In this document: positions 1-11,039 of the stretch, piece after piece
Layout: each line of letters begins with the position of its first letter
Numbering within the stretch: the first letter of the stretch is position 1
Origin: an uncultured Chlorobiaceae bacterium
GTDB lineage: Bacteria; Bacteroidota; Chlorobiia; Chlorobiales; Chlorobiaceae
Length of the DNA: 64,000 nucleotides
Assembly (NCBI GenBank): GCA_903915955.1
Contig: CAIWUU010000174.1
Span: 30,392-94,391, forward strand
Reading direction: 5' to 3'
The notes under the pieces: model-generated
Database searches by the model: none
What the model was told of the DNA's origin: nothing
What the model saw: the letters and a program-made list of their open reading frames with translations, nothing else
Position numbers and translations under genes: made by a program

Positions 1-74
1 GGTCAACTGAACTTTTTTTCTCTTTTTGGAGCGTATCATCCTGTTGTGGCCTGAAGCTTTTTTTTGTCGAGTCG

Positions 75-1490
75 TTAGTCATGCTTTTTTATGCCCGAGC
101 CTCTTTTTTCGATTTCATGCTTCAGCTCACTTGCCAGCGCTTCAGCTTCTTCTTTAGAGGGGGCCTCGGCATAGATTCTCACAATAGGTTCGGTGTTTGA
201 TGGGCGCAGGTGAACCCAACTGTTGGAAAAATCAAGCTTCAGTCCATCAAGCCGGTTAGCTTCAGCGGTATGGTAAAGCCTTTCGATATCAGTAAATATG
301 GAATCAAGTGCTTCACGATCTGCATGGTTGAGTACAATTTTCTGCTTGGACATAAAATAATCAGGGAACTGACGCCTGAATTGTGACAGTGTTCCACGGT
401 TGTTTTCGCTACGCCAGAAGGTGAATGCTTGAACAATCAGCGCTATACCGACCAACGCATCACGCCCATAGTGTAACTCAGGCAGAATGACTCCACCGTT
501 TCCTTCACCACCAATGACAACATGTTTTTCTTTCATTACCTCACTGACGTTGGCTTCTCCAACTTTGGCGCTGTAACAAGCCACCCCATATCGGTGGGCA
601 ACATCACGAAGTGCTCGACTGCTCGAAAGATTATTTGCCACAGCTCCAAGTTTGTGCTTGAGGTAAAAATCCGCACAGGCAACCAGGGTATACTCCTCTC
701 CGAAGAGCGTGCCATCTTCGCAGAGAAGAGCAAGCCGGTCAACATCCGGATCGACAACAAGAGCAAAGTCGCATCCACTCTTCTGCAGTGCGGTGATGGT
801 TTCTGACAAATTTTCTTCAATTGGTTCAGGATTTCGGGGAAAGAGGCCAGTGCCACCACAAGCAACCTGCACAACGCTCTCAATTCCAAGTCTTTCACAA
901 AGCCTGGGAACAATCGAAAAACCAGCCCCTTCAACACAGTCAACCAGTACCTTGAACTTCTCTCTGGCTATTAAAGCTGGATCGATACAGGGTAACTGAA
1001 GGACTTTGTCAATATGATATTCGTCATACCCGTTCTTATGGCTGATTGCTCCGATGGCATCCCAGCGTGCCGGAAAAAATTGCTCTTTTTCCGCAATATC
1101 AAGAAGTTCAGACACCTCTTCGGCGTTTAAAAATTCCCCAAGGTGGTTGAGCATTTTCAGTGCATTCCATGGAACAGGGTTGTGAGAAGCTGTAATGATA
1201 AGTCCAGCATCAGCCTGTTCAGCGGCCACAGCAATTTCAACGGTTGGAGTGGTGGCGATACCCAGATCAATCACATCACACCCGCAGAGGAGCAGCGTAT
1301 TGCTGACCAGATCACTGATAGCTTTGCCTGTAGGCCTGGTATCCCTGCCGATAACAATACGAGCTTTTTTTTCAAGATTCCGCCGAAGCGTCCACGAAGC
1401 AAAAGCCATTGCAAATGCGGTCAGATTTTTTGGGGTCAGGCTTTCGCCAACAACACCCCTTATTCCGGAAACGCTGATCATCAAGCTCAT
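75..1490 (-). CDS. Phosphoglucosamine mutase / phosphohexomutase family protein
   Basis: [13 protein letters not shown] start, TASHNP phosphoserine loop, DPDVDRLAL metal loop, [16 protein letters not shown]-terminus. Confidence 0.92.
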   Translation of the reverse strand: MSLMISVSGIRGVVGESLTPKNLTAFAMAFASWTLRRNLEKKARIVIGRDTRPTGKAISDLVSNTLLLCGCDVIDLGIATTPTVEIAVAAEQADAGLIITASHNPVPWNALKMLNHLGEFLNAEEVSELLDIAEKEQFFPARWDAIGAISHKNGYDEYHIDKVLQLPCIDPALIAREKFKVLVDCVEGAGFSIVPRLCERLGIESVVQVACGGTGLFPRNPEPIEENLSETITALQKSGCDFALVVDPDVDRLALLCEDGTLFGEEYTLVACADFYLKHKLGAVANNLSSSRALRDVAHRYGVACYSAKVGEANVSEVMKEKHVVIGGEGNGGVILPELHYGRDALVGIALIVQAFTFWRSENNRGTLSQFRRQFPDYFMSKQKIVLNHADREALDSIFTDIERLYHTAEANRLDGLKLDFSNSWVHLRPSNTEPIVRIYAEAPSKEEAEALASELKHEIEKRGSGIKKHD

Positions 1491-1733
1491 AAACGGCTGG
1501 GTCTCATGATTAAAATTTTGCGTAATATAAAAAAAAATGGGTAGGGTGTGTATCGGTATGGCGTTGCAAGTAGGTGATAAGAGGAGAGGTAGGGCACTGA
1601 ATAGAGGGTATAGGCGAAATCTTTATTGAACTTTATCAATCTTTCTCGTTTGTCGTTTGTCGTTTTGATTCGTTTCTTCTATATTGTGAGTCCTTTATTA
1701 TTCTAATAATATTTTATCTAAGAGTAAGCGTAT

Positions 1734-2009
1734 ATGCCTTTACACAAATCGGCTGAAAAAAGACTGCGGCAGTCAGAGAGAAGAAATGCCAGGAACAGAG
1801 CACGGAAAAAAGAGCTGAAAGTTCTTGTTAAAACCATGCAGAAACTGATTGATACCAGCGCGGACAAGGCTGTAGTCGAGGTTGCTTACCGTTCGGCTGT
1901 TCAGAAACTTGACCGTCTTGGGGTAAAGAAATACATTCACGCCAATAAAGCGTCTCGCAAGAAATCACAGTTGACACGGCTTTTAAACAGCTATGTAAAA
2001 GCTGATTAA
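1734..2009 (+). CDS. rpsT: 30S ribosomal protein S20
   Basis: 91 aa basic protein, [29 protein letters not shown]...[17 protein letters not shown] typical of S20. Confidence 0.95.
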   Translation: MPLHKSAEKRLRQSERRNARNRARKKELKVLVKTMQKLIDTSADKAVVEVAYRSAVQKLDRLGVKKYIHANKASRKKSQLTRLLNSYVKAD

Positions 2010-2108
2010 GATGTAGAAGAAAGTTATGGCGCTGCCATAACTGATTTTCGTTGTCTGACATCCGGGCTGGATGTTCTTTTCAGTCCGGGTTTCCATATCC
2101 TTCGATTC

Positions 2109-2711
2109 ATGTTTGCATATTTTCGTGGCAAGCTGGTTTCAGTTTTGCCTGAGGAGGCGGTTGTTGAAGTTGCTGGTATTGCTTACCAGTTTTTGATTTC
2201 TGCAACGACAAGCCGACGCTTGCCGGAACAGGGGTCCGATGTCCTTCTTTTTTCACATCTTTATGTCAGGGAAGATGCCCTCCAGCTCTATGGCTTTTCG
2301 GGGGAAGATGAGCGGCAACTCTTCCGCTTGCTTTTACTTGCCTCCGGGGTGGGGCCAAAACTTGCGCTTGCGGTTCTCTCTGGATTACAGGTACAGGAAG
2401 TGCATGAGGCTATTCTGGCCAATTCGCCTGAGCGGCTTTATGGTATTTCCGGTGTCGGCAAGAAAACCGCAGCAAGGATTATTCTCGAATTAAGGGATAA
2501 AATTCTGAAACTTGCTCCCGTTGGTACCATGGTTTCATCGGCTTCGCTTCAGCCCAGTCGGTTACGGGATGATGCCATCAATGCTCTGGTAACGCTTGGT
2601 TTTTCCAGGCCTGCTGTTCAAAAAGCTGTAGTTACTATTCTTGAACAAGGTACCTCCCTTACTGTTGAAGAGGTAGTTAAATCAGCACTTGTTTCCATCC
2701 ATAACAGTTAG
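2109..2711 (+). CDS. ruvA: Holliday junction branch migration protein RuvA
   Basis: [12 protein letters not shown] start, [17 protein letters not shown] and [20 protein letters not shown] helix-hairpin-helix motifs. Confidence 0.95.
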   Translation: MFAYFRGKLVSVLPEEAVVEVAGIAYQFLISATTSRRLPEQGSDVLLFSHLYVREDALQLYGFSGEDERQLFRLLLLASGVGPKLALAVLSGLQVQEVHEAILANSPERLYGISGVGKKTAARIILELRDKILKLAPVGTMVSSASLQPSRLRDDAINALVTLGFSRPAVQKAVVTILEQGTSLTVEEVVKSALVSIHNS

Positions 2712-2720
2712 CAGCAAACG

Positions 2721-3983
2721 GTGACCTACCAGGACGCACTTGATTTTCTTTATCCACTACACCGCTTTGGTATAAAGCCTGGTCTGCACCGGGTACTGAG
2801 ACTGCTTGATCTTCTTGGTGCACCACATAAGCGTCTGGGGCAGGTTGTTCATATTGCAGGGACAAACGGCAAGGGAACTGTAGCGGCATCTCTCGCATCG
2901 ATTTTTCAGGCGAGTGGCAGGAAAACTGCGCTCTATACCTCACCTCATCTTGTTGATTTTACAGAACGAATTCGTATCAATGGCGGGCAGATTCCTCGTG
3001 AAAAGGTTGTTCACTACTGCTCATTGTTACAGAGTGCGGTTATTGATAATCATTCGACCTTTTTTGAAGCGACGACAGCGATAGCTTTTGCCTGGTTTGC
3101 GGATGAAGGGGTAGATGTCTCCATTATTGAGACAGGTATGGGGGGGCGGCTTGATGCGACCAATGTTGTTGATTCTGATTACGTCGTTATTCCAAGTATT
3201 GGATTCGATCATACCGAGTGGCTTGGTGGAACTCTTGCCCTCATTGCAGCGGAAAAAGCGGCTATCATCAATAACGGGTGCCAGGTATTCACCGCAGTCT
3301 CTGATCTGGAAGCGTTACAGTCTATAAAGAAGAGTGCCGAATTGTGCGACGCTCCTCTCTTTTCTGCAGAAAAAGATGTGGCGTGCCGCATAACTGCCCA
3401 GGAGCCGGGAATGATTGAATTAGACATCAGAACGGCATCGTGGCATTATTCAGCATTGAAAGTACCACTGACCGGCTCATTTCATGCAAAAAATCTCTCT
3501 CTCGCCGTTATGGTAGCCGAAGCTGCTGGTATCGCTCCAGAACATATCCGAGTGGGGTTAACCCGTTTATCAGAGGGTGGCTACAGGGCAAGGCTTGAAT
3601 TGATTGGCAACTCTCCGACCGTATTTCTTGATGTGTCACATAATCCTGATGGTATGAGGGAGACAGTTAATACGCTCTGTTTATTCCGCCATCGTTATAA
3701 TCGGGCCTATGTTGTGCTTGGTTTTGCTTCGGATAAAGATGTCAAGGCAATGATTCGTGAGCTTCTCCGTCTCAACATCTTTTTTGTTACCGTCGCTATT
3801 CCATCTGAACGCAGTGTGCCTGCCGAATTACTCTGCTCTTTGTGCAAACATGAGGGTGCTGAGGCAATGGTCTTAGGTAACGGGAGAGAGGCGCTTGCCT
3901 CTTTGAGGGCAATGGCAGGTGTAGATGACCTGATTCTTGTGACAGGCTCTTTTTATCTTGCCGGTGATATTCTTGCAGGATAG
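2721..3983 (+). CDS. folC: Bifunctional folylpolyglutamate synthase/dihydrofolate synthase (GTG start)
   Basis: HIAGTNGKGTVAASLASIFQASGRKTALYTSPHLVDFTERIRING, Mur-ligase fold; starts 9 bp after ruvA. Confidence 0.93.
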   Translation: MTYQDALDFLYPLHRFGIKPGLHRVLRLLDLLGAPHKRLGQVVHIAGTNGKGTVAASLASIFQASGRKTALYTSPHLVDFTERIRINGGQIPREKVVHYCSLLQSAVIDNHSTFFEATTAIAFAWFADEGVDVSIIETGMGGRLDATNVVDSDYVVIPSIGFDHTEWLGGTLALIAAEKAAIINNGCQVFTAVSDLEALQSIKKSAELCDAPLFSAEKDVACRITAQEPGMIELDIRTASWHYSALKVPLTGSFHAKNLSLAVMVAEAAGIAPEHIRVGLTRLSEGGYRARLELIGNSPTVFLDVSHNPDGMRETVNTLCLFRHRYNRAYVVLGFASDKDVKAMIRELLRLNIFFVTVAIPSERSVPAELLCSLCKHEGAEAMVLGNGREALASLRAMAGVDDLILVTGSFYLAGDILAG

Positions 3984-4265
3984 TATATGAACCACCTTTT
4001 TTATGGATTTTTTTATTTATATTTACGGAGCTACAAAAATTCTTCTCTGTAATTCCTTGTTGTTTTTATCCCTTTTCAATTATAGATATTCTTCCCCTTT
4101 TATATTCATTTCCTGCTTTTATGTCATACAGACAAAGCGCTAAAGGTAATTTCCGTTCATGATTCGTGTCATTGGACACCGTATTGATGCACATCGGAGG
4201 GGTGGCGTGTTTTTCGTCCTTTTTTCTATAGCTTTTTTACAAACAAGCGTTGAATACAACTTACA

Positions 4266-5555
4266 ATGTCGAACAATTCGAGTTTTAAAGGTCTGGACAT
4301 CAATATGCTCCAGAAAAAGAAGGTTTCTGAGTTGCATGTTTTAGCTAAAGAGCTTGGGGTAATGGCTGCTGGCTTGCGCAAGGAAGAGCTTATTTTCAAG
4401 ATTATTGAAGCCCAGTCACAGAAGAATACCGACTCTGAAAGCGGAAATGTCATGGTCAATACCGGTGTTCTGCAAGTTATCCCTGAAGGCTACGGTTTTT
4501 TACGATCTGCTAATTACAACTACCTCTCATCTCCGGACGATATCTATGTCTCTCCCTCACAGATCAAGCGCTTCAATATGCGCACAGGTGATACGGTTTC
4601 CGGGCAGGTAAGGGCACCAAAGGAGGGCGAGCGTTTTTTTGCTCTGCTGAAGATCAATACGATTGACGGCAACGATCCGGAAATTACAAGAGAGAGGCCC
4701 TATTTCGAAAATCTCACCCCGCTTTTTCCCCGTGAACGTCTCAAGCTTGAAACCAAGCAGACCGAAGCATGTGGTCGCATCATGGATATTTTCACACCGA
4801 TAGGCAAAGGGCAGAGAGGTTTGATTGTGGCACAGCCGAAGACCGGTAAAACCATGCTTCTCCAGATGATTGCCAATGCGATCATCAAAAATCACCCGGA
4901 GGTCTACCTTATAGTTCTTTTGATTGATGAACGACCTGAAGAGGTGACTGATATGGCCCGCAGTGTGCCAGCAGAGGTGGTTAGTTCAACCTTTGACGAG
5001 GATCCTGAGCGTCACGTCCTTGTGGCTGATATGGTGCTTGAAAAGGCGAAGCGGCTTGTAGAGGTTGGCAGGGATGTGGTCGTCCTGCTCGACTCTATTA
5101 CCCGCCTTGCAAGAGCCCATAACACCATTATTCCCCATTCCGGGAAGATTCTTTCGGGTGGTATTGATGCCAATGCGTTAACCAAGCCGAAACGTTTTTT
5201 TGGTGCAGCCCGTAATATTGAGGAAGGAGGTAGTCTTACCATTATTGCCACTGCGCTTATCGATACTGGATCACGTATGGATGACGTTATTTTTGAAGAG
5301 TTTAAGGGAACAGGCAATATGGAGCTTCTGCTTGATCGCAGGCTTTCCGAGCGTCGTGTGTTTCCCTCTATTGATATTCTTCGCTCCAGCACTCGTAAAG
5401 AGGAGCTACTGTTCTCACAGGAAGAGCTCTCAAGAACATGGCTTCTGAGAAAGTATCTTGCCGACAAGAACCCGATTGAATGTATGGAGTTCATGCGCGA
5501 GAAAATGGCTGATACGAAGGATAACAAGGAGTTTTTTAAATACATGAATGCCTGA
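4266..5555 (+). CDS. rho: Transcription termination factor Rho
   Basis: [16 protein letters not shown] Walker [24 protein letters not shown], long conserved ORF. Confidence 0.97.
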   Translation: MSNNSSFKGLDINMLQKKKVSELHVLAKELGVMAAGLRKEELIFKIIEAQSQKNTDSESGNVMVNTGVLQVIPEGYGFLRSANYNYLSSPDDIYVSPSQIKRFNMRTGDTVSGQVRAPKEGERFFALLKINTIDGNDPEITRERPYFENLTPLFPRERLKLETKQTEACGRIMDIFTPIGKGQRGLIVAQPKTGKTMLLQMIANAIIKNHPEVYLIVLLIDERPEEVTDMARSVPAEVVSSTFDEDPERHVLVADMVLEKAKRLVEVGRDVVVLLDSITRLARAHNTIIPHSGKILSGGIDANALTKPKRFFGAARNIEEGGSLTIIATALIDTGSRMDDVIFEEFKGTGNMELLLDRRLSERRVFPSIDILRSSTRKEELLFSQEELSRTWLLRKYLADKNPIECMEFMREKMADTKDNKEFFKYMNA

Positions 5556-5634
5556 TCTACGATAGAAAGTTTGTATGTTTAAAAAAAATTCCTATATTAT
5601 CTGCCTTTAAAACAAGAGGAAAGACACTTACTAT

Positions 5635-5742
5635 ATGCCCTGCGGAAAAAAGAGAAAACGCCATAAAATGGCTGTACACAAGCGTAAGAAAATGCGTCGT
5701 AAGAACAGGCACAAGAAGCGCCAGAGATACCAGAATAAGTAA
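5635..5742 (+). CDS. 35-aa highly basic protein, AURKAIP1/COX24-domain-like
   Basis: ATG...TAA ORF absent from supplied track: MPCGKKRKRHKMAVHKRKKMRRKNRHKKRQRYQNK; KRKKMRRKNRHKKRQRYQ resembles the AURKAIP1/COX24 motif. Confidence 0.75.
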   Translation: MPCGKKRKRHKMAVHKRKKMRRKNRHKKRQRYQNK

Positions 5743-5773
5743 GTTCCGGTACTCCTGTACCTATTTTTAGGTT

Positions 5774-5846
5774 GAGAATATAGCTCAGTCGGTAGAGCAT
5801 CTGCCTTTTAAGCAGAGGGTCGAAGGTTCGAGTCCTTCTATTCTCA
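5774..5846 (+). tRNA. tRNA-Lys (anticodon TTT)
   Basis: Cloverleaf: acceptor GAGAATA/TATTCTC, anticodon arm TCTGC-CTTTTAA-GCAGA, T-loop GGTTCGAGTCC; CCA not encoded. Confidence 0.95.
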
Positions 5847-5879
5847 CTGAGTGTATTGAAGCATTCAGCAATTTGACAA

Positions 5880-5961
5880 GCCCGAGTGGTGAAATTGGTA
5901 GACACACTATCTTGAGGGGGTAGCGCCGAAAGGTGTAGGAGTTCGAATCTCCTCTCGGGCA
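5880..5961 (+). tRNA. tRNA-Leu (anticodon GAG)
   Basis: Acceptor GCCCGAG/CTCGGGC, anticodon arm CTATC-TTGAGGG-GGTAG, short variable arm, GTTCGAATC T-loop. Confidence 0.92.
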
Positions 5962-5974
5962 CTTGTTAACTCAT

Positions 5975-6003
5975 AAAAAAGCCGCTTTTTGCGGCTTTTT
6001 TAA
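5975..6003 (+). terminator. Rho-independent terminator after tRNA pair
   Basis: AAAAAAGCCGC-TTTTT-GCGGCTTTTTT hairpin with T-tract. Confidence 0.85.
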
Positions 6004-6038
6004 TTCTGCTTTGGCTATGGCACTAAGGAGAATCATCG

Positions 6039-6785
6039 ATGAATATTGCTGTATGTGTCTGCCAGGTACCCGATACCGCATCGGTTATCGGATTTGTTGA
6101 CGGCCTCATAGATCTTTCCAGAGTCAATGAGGTGATGAACCCTTATGATGAATATGCTCTGGAAGAGGCTGTACGTCTCAAAGAGCTTTTCACAGGCAGT
6201 GTCGTCACTGTTTTTAGTATTGCTCCAGCCTCAGCAAAAGAGATGCTTCGCAAAGCCCTTGCCATGGGGGCGGATCGTGCCATTCTTTTGAATGATGCCG
6301 TGCTCTCTGATCCATATCAAACTGCCGTTGCCTTGAGTCGTGCCCTTGTAGCTTTTTACGCGGATACCCTTCCTGATCTTGTTTTTTGTGGTAAGCAATC
6401 AACTGATTTTCAGAGTGCACAGGTACCAGCGATGCTTGCAGAGCTTCTTGGTATGGGAGCTGTTACTGGTATTTGCTCTCTGCACGCATCAAGCGAAGGC
6501 CTTCAGGTTGAACGTGAAACAGAAGGTGGTGTTGAGTCTTTTGATGTTCACTATCCAGCGCTCTTCAGCACTGAAAAAGGGTTGAATATACCCCGAAAAA
6601 CCAGTATCAAATCGGTTATGGAGGCGAGAAAAAAAACGATTGATTTATTCTCTCCCTCTCTTGATGAGGCATCTTATGTGGTCATGACAGGCATGAAGCC
6701 TCTTGACAGAAAAAAAAGATGCCAATTTCTCTCTGATGAAAAAGAGCTGATCAGGCTTCTCCGTGAGGAGCGCAACCTTTTCTGA
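6039..6785 (+). CDS. etfB: Electron transfer flavoprotein subunit beta
   Basis: MNIAVCVCQVPDTA, NPYDEYALEEAVRLKE, FCGKQSTDFQSAQVPAMLAELLG motifs. Confidence 0.9.
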   Translation: MNIAVCVCQVPDTASVIGFVDGLIDLSRVNEVMNPYDEYALEEAVRLKELFTGSVVTVFSIAPASAKEMLRKALAMGADRAILLNDAVLSDPYQTAVALSRALVAFYADTLPDLVFCGKQSTDFQSAQVPAMLAELLGMGAVTGICSLHASSEGLQVERETEGGVESFDVHYPALFSTEKGLNIPRKTSIKSVMEARKKTIDLFSPSLDEASYVVMTGMKPLDRKKRCQFLSDEKELIRLLREERNLF

Positions 6786-6813
6786 GCAGGTGGAAAAAAA
6801 GAAAAACGTCATT

Positions 6814-7806
6814 ATGGCGATGAACAAATATCTTGTATTTCTGGAACAGAGGGAAGGTATTGTAAAAAAGGCTTCCATTGAGCTCTGGAACACTCTTCAG
6901 AAGCTGGTCGCTGTACATGAAGATATTGCAGTGTGCGCTCTTCTTGCCGGAGCTGCTGATCTTCAACTGCTCCAAGCCACTCTTGTCGGCGAGGGCGCTG
7001 TCTATTGCGCTAGTGACCATGGGTTCAGTCTGTACAATCCGGAGTGCTATGCCAATCTTGTTGCTGATACATTCAAGCGGGAGGCCTGCAGTGCCCTTTT
7101 TTTTGCCGATACGATACTCAGCCGCGAGCTTGCCCCAAAACTTTCTGTACGTCTAAAGGCTGCATTGCTGTCTGGCTCTCCAGTGTTTGATGCTGCGGGG
7201 GTAGATAGTGGCTCTGTTCGGCCAGTCTATTCTGGTTCTGCCTTGGCATCGTTTCACTCCGACCGTTCACTCAGGATCTATACCATATCATCATTTCCGA
7301 TAATCACACCCACTCCTTCCAGAGTTCATATTGATTTTATTCCTCTTCAGCAGCGATGCTCCGTCAGTGGGGAGGAGCTTTTTCCGCTGATTCGCATGAT
7401 GACGATGCGTGACGGTATACAGGATGTTACCGAAGCAGGCATTATTATAGCTGGCGGGAGAGGTGTTGGTGGAGCCGATGGATTTGCATTGCTTGAGCAG
7501 CTTGCGTTGCTTCTTGGAGGAGTTGTTGGCGCGAGTCGACCAGCCGTGGATGAAGGGTGGCGGCCCCATAGCGAACAGATAGGGCAGACTGGCAGAACGG
7601 TGGCGCCAGCGCTCTACCTTGCCTGTGGGATATCCGGCTCGGTCCAGCATCTTGCGGGGATTGGTTCAGCCGGTCTGGTGGTTGCCATCAACAGTGATTG
7701 CCATGCCCCGATTTTTGATGTCGCTGATTATGGGATTGTTGGTGATGCCCCTCTTGTATTGCGCAAACTGATAGATGCCGTACAGGATTTTTTGAAGAAG
7801 AAATGA
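6814..7806 (+). CDS. etfA: Electron transfer flavoprotein subunit alpha (start adjusted from ORF start 6763)
   Basis: AGGRGVGGADGFALLEQLALLLGGVVGASRPAVDEGW and YLACGISGSVQHLAGI FAD-binding domain; adjacent to etfB. Confidence 0.9.
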   Translation: MAMNKYLVFLEQREGIVKKASIELWNTLQKLVAVHEDIAVCALLAGAADLQLLQATLVGEGAVYCASDHGFSLYNPECYANLVADTFKREACSALFFADTILSRELAPKLSVRLKAALLSGSPVFDAAGVDSGSVRPVYSGSALASFHSDRSLRIYTISSFPIITPTPSRVHIDFIPLQQRCSVSGEELFPLIRMMTMRDGIQDVTEAGIIIAGGRGVGGADGFALLEQLALLLGGVVGASRPAVDEGWRPHSEQIGQTGRTVAPALYLACGISGSVQHLAGIGSAGLVVAINSDCHAPIFDVADYGIVGDAPLVLRKLIDAVQDFLKKK

Positions 7807-7876
7807 TTAGTACTACTTTAGCGTTATGGTATACCATAGTTGGTTATTTTATGACCTTTGATGTAATGTTAATTTA

Positions 7877-8473
7877 TTGTTCATGCGTAAACTTCAGGTA
7901 GATATTCTCGGACTTTCAACAAGCCCGCATACCAACGGGGCTTATGCTCTTATCCTCTATGAGCTGGAGGGGAAGCGAAAACTTCCGATTATAATAGGCG
8001 GGTTTGAAGCCCAGGCAATTGCCCTTAAACTTGAAAATATAAAGCCGCCGCGTCCCTTCACCCACGACCTTTTCAAGAATATTGCCGATGCATTTCATCT
8101 GCAGGTCAATGAAATCATTATTGATGAGCTGCACAATGAGACTTTCTATGCCAAAGTGATCTGCGAAGTAAATGGTGAAGTGCATGAGATTGATGCGCGC
8201 CCCAGTGATGCTATTGCCATCGCAGTGCGTTTTAATGCCCCTCTTTTTGTGACCGAAGAGATTATGGACGAGGCCGGTATCAAGGAAGAGCAGAAGGAGG
8301 AGGGTGAGGAGGAGGCAGTTCCTGAACCTGATGAGATTGTGAGCACTGCTGTTACTCCTGATACTCTACTCAAAGAACTTCAGATATCTCTCAATGAGGC
8401 GGTGAACAATGAAAACTATGAAGAGGCTGCAAAGCTTCGTGATCAAATTTCGCGCATGAAAAAAGGAAGCTGA
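7877..8473 (+). CDS. Bifunctional nuclease (DUF151/BFN) domain protein with C-terminal UVR motif
   Basis: LPIIIGGFEAQAIAL...RPFTHDLF, DARPSDAIAIAVRF; C-term LNEAVNNENYEEAAKLRDQI UVR-like. Confidence 0.9.
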   Translation: MFMRKLQVDILGLSTSPHTNGAYALILYELEGKRKLPIIIGGFEAQAIALKLENIKPPRPFTHDLFKNIADAFHLQVNEIIIDELHNETFYAKVICEVNGEVHEIDARPSDAIAIAVRFNAPLFVTEEIMDEAGIKEEQKEEGEEEAVPEPDEIVSTAVTPDTLLKELQISLNEAVNNENYEEAAKLRDQISRMKKGS

Positions 8474-8508
8474 AGAGGTACTGCCATCAGATACCTCTTC
8501 GCTTTTTT
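8472..8508 (+). terminator. Intrinsic terminator downstream of the DUF151 gene
   Basis: GAAGAGGTA...TACCTCTTC stem followed by GCTTTTTT. Confidence 0.8.
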
Positions 8509-8512
8509 CACA

Positions 8513-11017
8513 CTACTCCGTTGTTGTGCCGAAACTGAATAAAAAGTTCCATCCCTGTTTTGACTGATCAGGAATACTCTCGACAGCATCAAACCCATAA
8601 CCGTAATCGAGACCAATTTGCCCTATAATCGGCAGATAGAGGCGAAGGCCAATGCCAGCCGATTTTTTAAGGTCTGAAAAATTGACTGCGCTGCTGTTTT
8701 CCCAGAGATTTGCAGCTTCAACAAATGTCAGGGCATAAATACTTACCGCCTGGGACATGGAGAGCGGATAGCGAACTTCAGAGGTGAACTTGGAGTAAAC
8801 CTTGCCAGCATACAGGGTGGAGGTACCTGAACTATCACCAAGCTTTCGACCGAGGCTGCGGTCATCATACCCTCGAAGAGGAATGGTTGGGAGACTCGAC
8901 ATCCCGCTGCCACCCATATAGAAGTACTCTGTGTAGGGGATATAATCACTATCATTGAAAGTGGCCAGATAGCCGTGTTGTGTCGAAAGGTTCCAGACGA
9001 CTTTTTTTGTTATCGGGAGGTAAAAGCTTGATGATCCGGTCAATTTATAAAAATCGACTGAACCTGGCAGTGGGCCACCAGCAAGTTGCCCTTTAATCGA
9101 GTTTTTGCTGCCCCGTCTTGGATAGATGGGGTTGTCGATGCTGTTCCGTGTTGTCGTGAGGGTAATGGAAAACTCTTCAGCGTTGTCAGGAGCATTGAGA
9201 TCACTATAGTTTATAAAACTCAGGAAGCCGCCAGAACTATGCAGGTATTTCAGCTTCAAGTTGATTGAGCTGTAATCGTCGGGCCAGGTGAGTCGTCTTC
9301 CGACGGACAGAGTTGTTCCATACTGGTCAATGACTGTAGGGTTGTCAGTGGTATCATTCGTATAGTCGTAAGCGCTATGGGTCTTGAACGCTGAAAAGCC
9401 TACTGCAGTTGGTGTGCCAAATGCCCATGGCTCAGTAAAGTTGAGGCTGAGTGTTCGGTAATTATAACTTCCAAATTGCCACTGGAAGCCAAGTTGCTGG
9501 CCGTCACCATGTGGTAATGGTCGGTAAGCCTCTGCATTGAAAATATCTTTCAGTGAAAAATTATTGAAGGTGACTCCAAACGCACCAGTAAATCCGCTGC
9601 CGCTGTAGCCGACAGATGCGTTAAAGGTATCAGTCTGTTTTTCAGTAACATTGTAGGTCAGGTCTACCGTATTGTTTTCGGGATGCGGATCTATATCCGG
9701 TGTAATTTGTTCGGGGTCAAAGTAGTTGAGCATACTGAGCTCCCTGATGCTGCGCACAACGTTTTTGCGGCTGAACATATCTCCAGGAACAGTGTACAGC
9801 TCACGTCGAATGACATGATCCTTTGTTTTGTTATTTCCACTGATATTAACCGTGTTAAGCTGGAACGGTTCCCCCTCCCTGAGAGTGATAACCAGATCGA
9901 CAATATCAGGTTTGATAACCTGTTCCTCAAGATTTGCCTTGAAGGAGAGGTAGCCACGATCGAGATAGAGTGAGCTGACATCTGAATTGTCTTGCGAATA
10001 GTTCAATCTTTCCTGGATCAATTTTGAATTGTAGGTATCACCTTTTTTTATCCGGAATGTTTTTTCAAGAATATCCGTTGTGGCAAATTCCATGGTGTTG
10101 CCTGACCATGTAATATTTCTTACATGATATTTGTTGCCTTCCTCAAGATAAATATCAAGAAAAAGTCCTTTGTTATTCTTGGCATAACTGATTGAGTCTT
10201 TTAAAACACGAGCATCGCGGTAGCCATTGCCTCGATAGAACTCAACCAGCAGGTTTTTGTCTTCGCTGAATTTATCGGTATCCAGTTTTGGCGACCCAAA
10301 GATTTTTCGCCACCAGGAATTTTGAGTCGTCTCTTTAAAAACCCCTCTGAGTTTTTTCTGATCAAAAGCAGTGTTGCCGTGAAACGTTATTTTTTCAATT
10401 GATACCTTTGAGCCTTCGATAATGTTGAAAAGAATTTTTGTATGATTTTTGGCAAGTCCCTGTTGCTGGAATTCGGCTTTAGCTGTCAAATAACCTTTTG
10501 ACGCATAAAGTTTTTCAATTTTATTGGCGGCTGTAAGTAACGATTGTTCCGAGATTTTTTTTCCAGTTACAAGTGCTGCTGTCTTTGTTAATTCATCACT
10601 GTCAATCTTTTTATTTCCACTAAAGACGACCTCATCAAGCATTGGTAATTCCGTAAGGACGAAGTGGAGCGCGATATTGTTCTGGCCAAGATCGTTTTTA
10701 CTCAAATTGATATCGCTGAAAAGCTGGAGTTTCCAAAGGTATTGCAGTGCTCCAGAGAGCTCTGTTCCCGGGATTGAAATCTTGTCCTTGACTTTAAGCG
10801 GAAGGCTGTATTTTAACTCTTCATCGTTGAGCGATTCAAGGCCGCTAAAGGATATCGAGGCTACAGTGTAGATATCTTTTTTCGCAACACTTACTTCCGG
10901 TTGCTCTGCAGCACTGGGCTGTTTGGTCAGTCGATTTTTTGCCTCTACGTCCTTTCCTGTCGCATTAAAGGCAAGAGCCAGCAAACTTATGGTTATCAGT
11001 TTTCGTGTTTGTTTCAT
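8513..11017 (-). CDS. bamA: Outer membrane protein assembly factor BamA (start adjusted to MKQTRKL)
   Basis: Signal peptide, repeated POTRA segments, C-terminal barrel with RGYDDRSLG; ORF N-term extension overlaps uppS and looks untranslated. Confidence 0.9.
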   Translation of the reverse strand: MKQTRKLITISLLALAFNATGKDVEAKNRLTKQPSAAEQPEVSVAKKDIYTVASISFSGLESLNDEELKYSLPLKVKDKISIPGTELSGALQYLWKLQLFSDINLSKNDLGQNNIALHFVLTELPMLDEVVFSGNKKIDSDELTKTAALVTGKKISEQSLLTAANKIEKLYASKGYLTAKAEFQQQGLAKNHTKILFNIIEGSKVSIEKITFHGNTAFDQKKLRGVFKETTQNSWWRKIFGSPKLDTDKFSEDKNLLVEFYRGNGYRDARVLKDSISYAKNNKGLFLDIYLEEGNKYHVRNITWSGNTMEFATTDILEKTFRIKKGDTYNSKLIQERLNYSQDNSDVSSLYLDRGYLSFKANLEEQVIKPDIVDLVITLREGEPFQLNTVNISGNNKTKDHVIRRELYTVPGDMFSRKNVVRSIRELSMLNYFDPEQITPDIDPHPENNTVDLTYNVTEKQTDTFNASVGYSGSGFTGAFGVTFNNFSLKDIFNAEAYRPLPHGDGQQLGFQWQFGSYNYRTLSLNFTEPWAFGTPTAVGFSAFKTHSAYDYTNDTTDNPTVIDQYGTTLSVGRRLTWPDDYSSINLKLKYLHSSGGFLSFINYSDLNAPDNAEEFSITLTTTRNSIDNPIYPRRGSKNSIKGQLAGGPLPGSVDFYKLTGSSSFYLPITKKVVWNLSTQHGYLATFNDSDYIPYTEYFYMGGSGMSSLPTIPLRGYDDRSLGRKLGDSSGTSTLYAGKVYSKFTSEVRYPLSMSQAVSIYALTFVEAANLWENSSAVNFSDLKKSAGIGLRLYLPIIGQIGLDYGYGFDAVESIPDQSKQGWNFLFSFGTTTE

Positions 11018-11039
11018 GAAATGTGGCGGGTCAATCTGG

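Noticed and set aside
239-1544. Several ORFs antisense or out of frame within the phosphoglucosamine mutase gene
   Set aside because: Low-complexity or composition-driven shadow ORFs; the mutase frame has clear conserved motifs.
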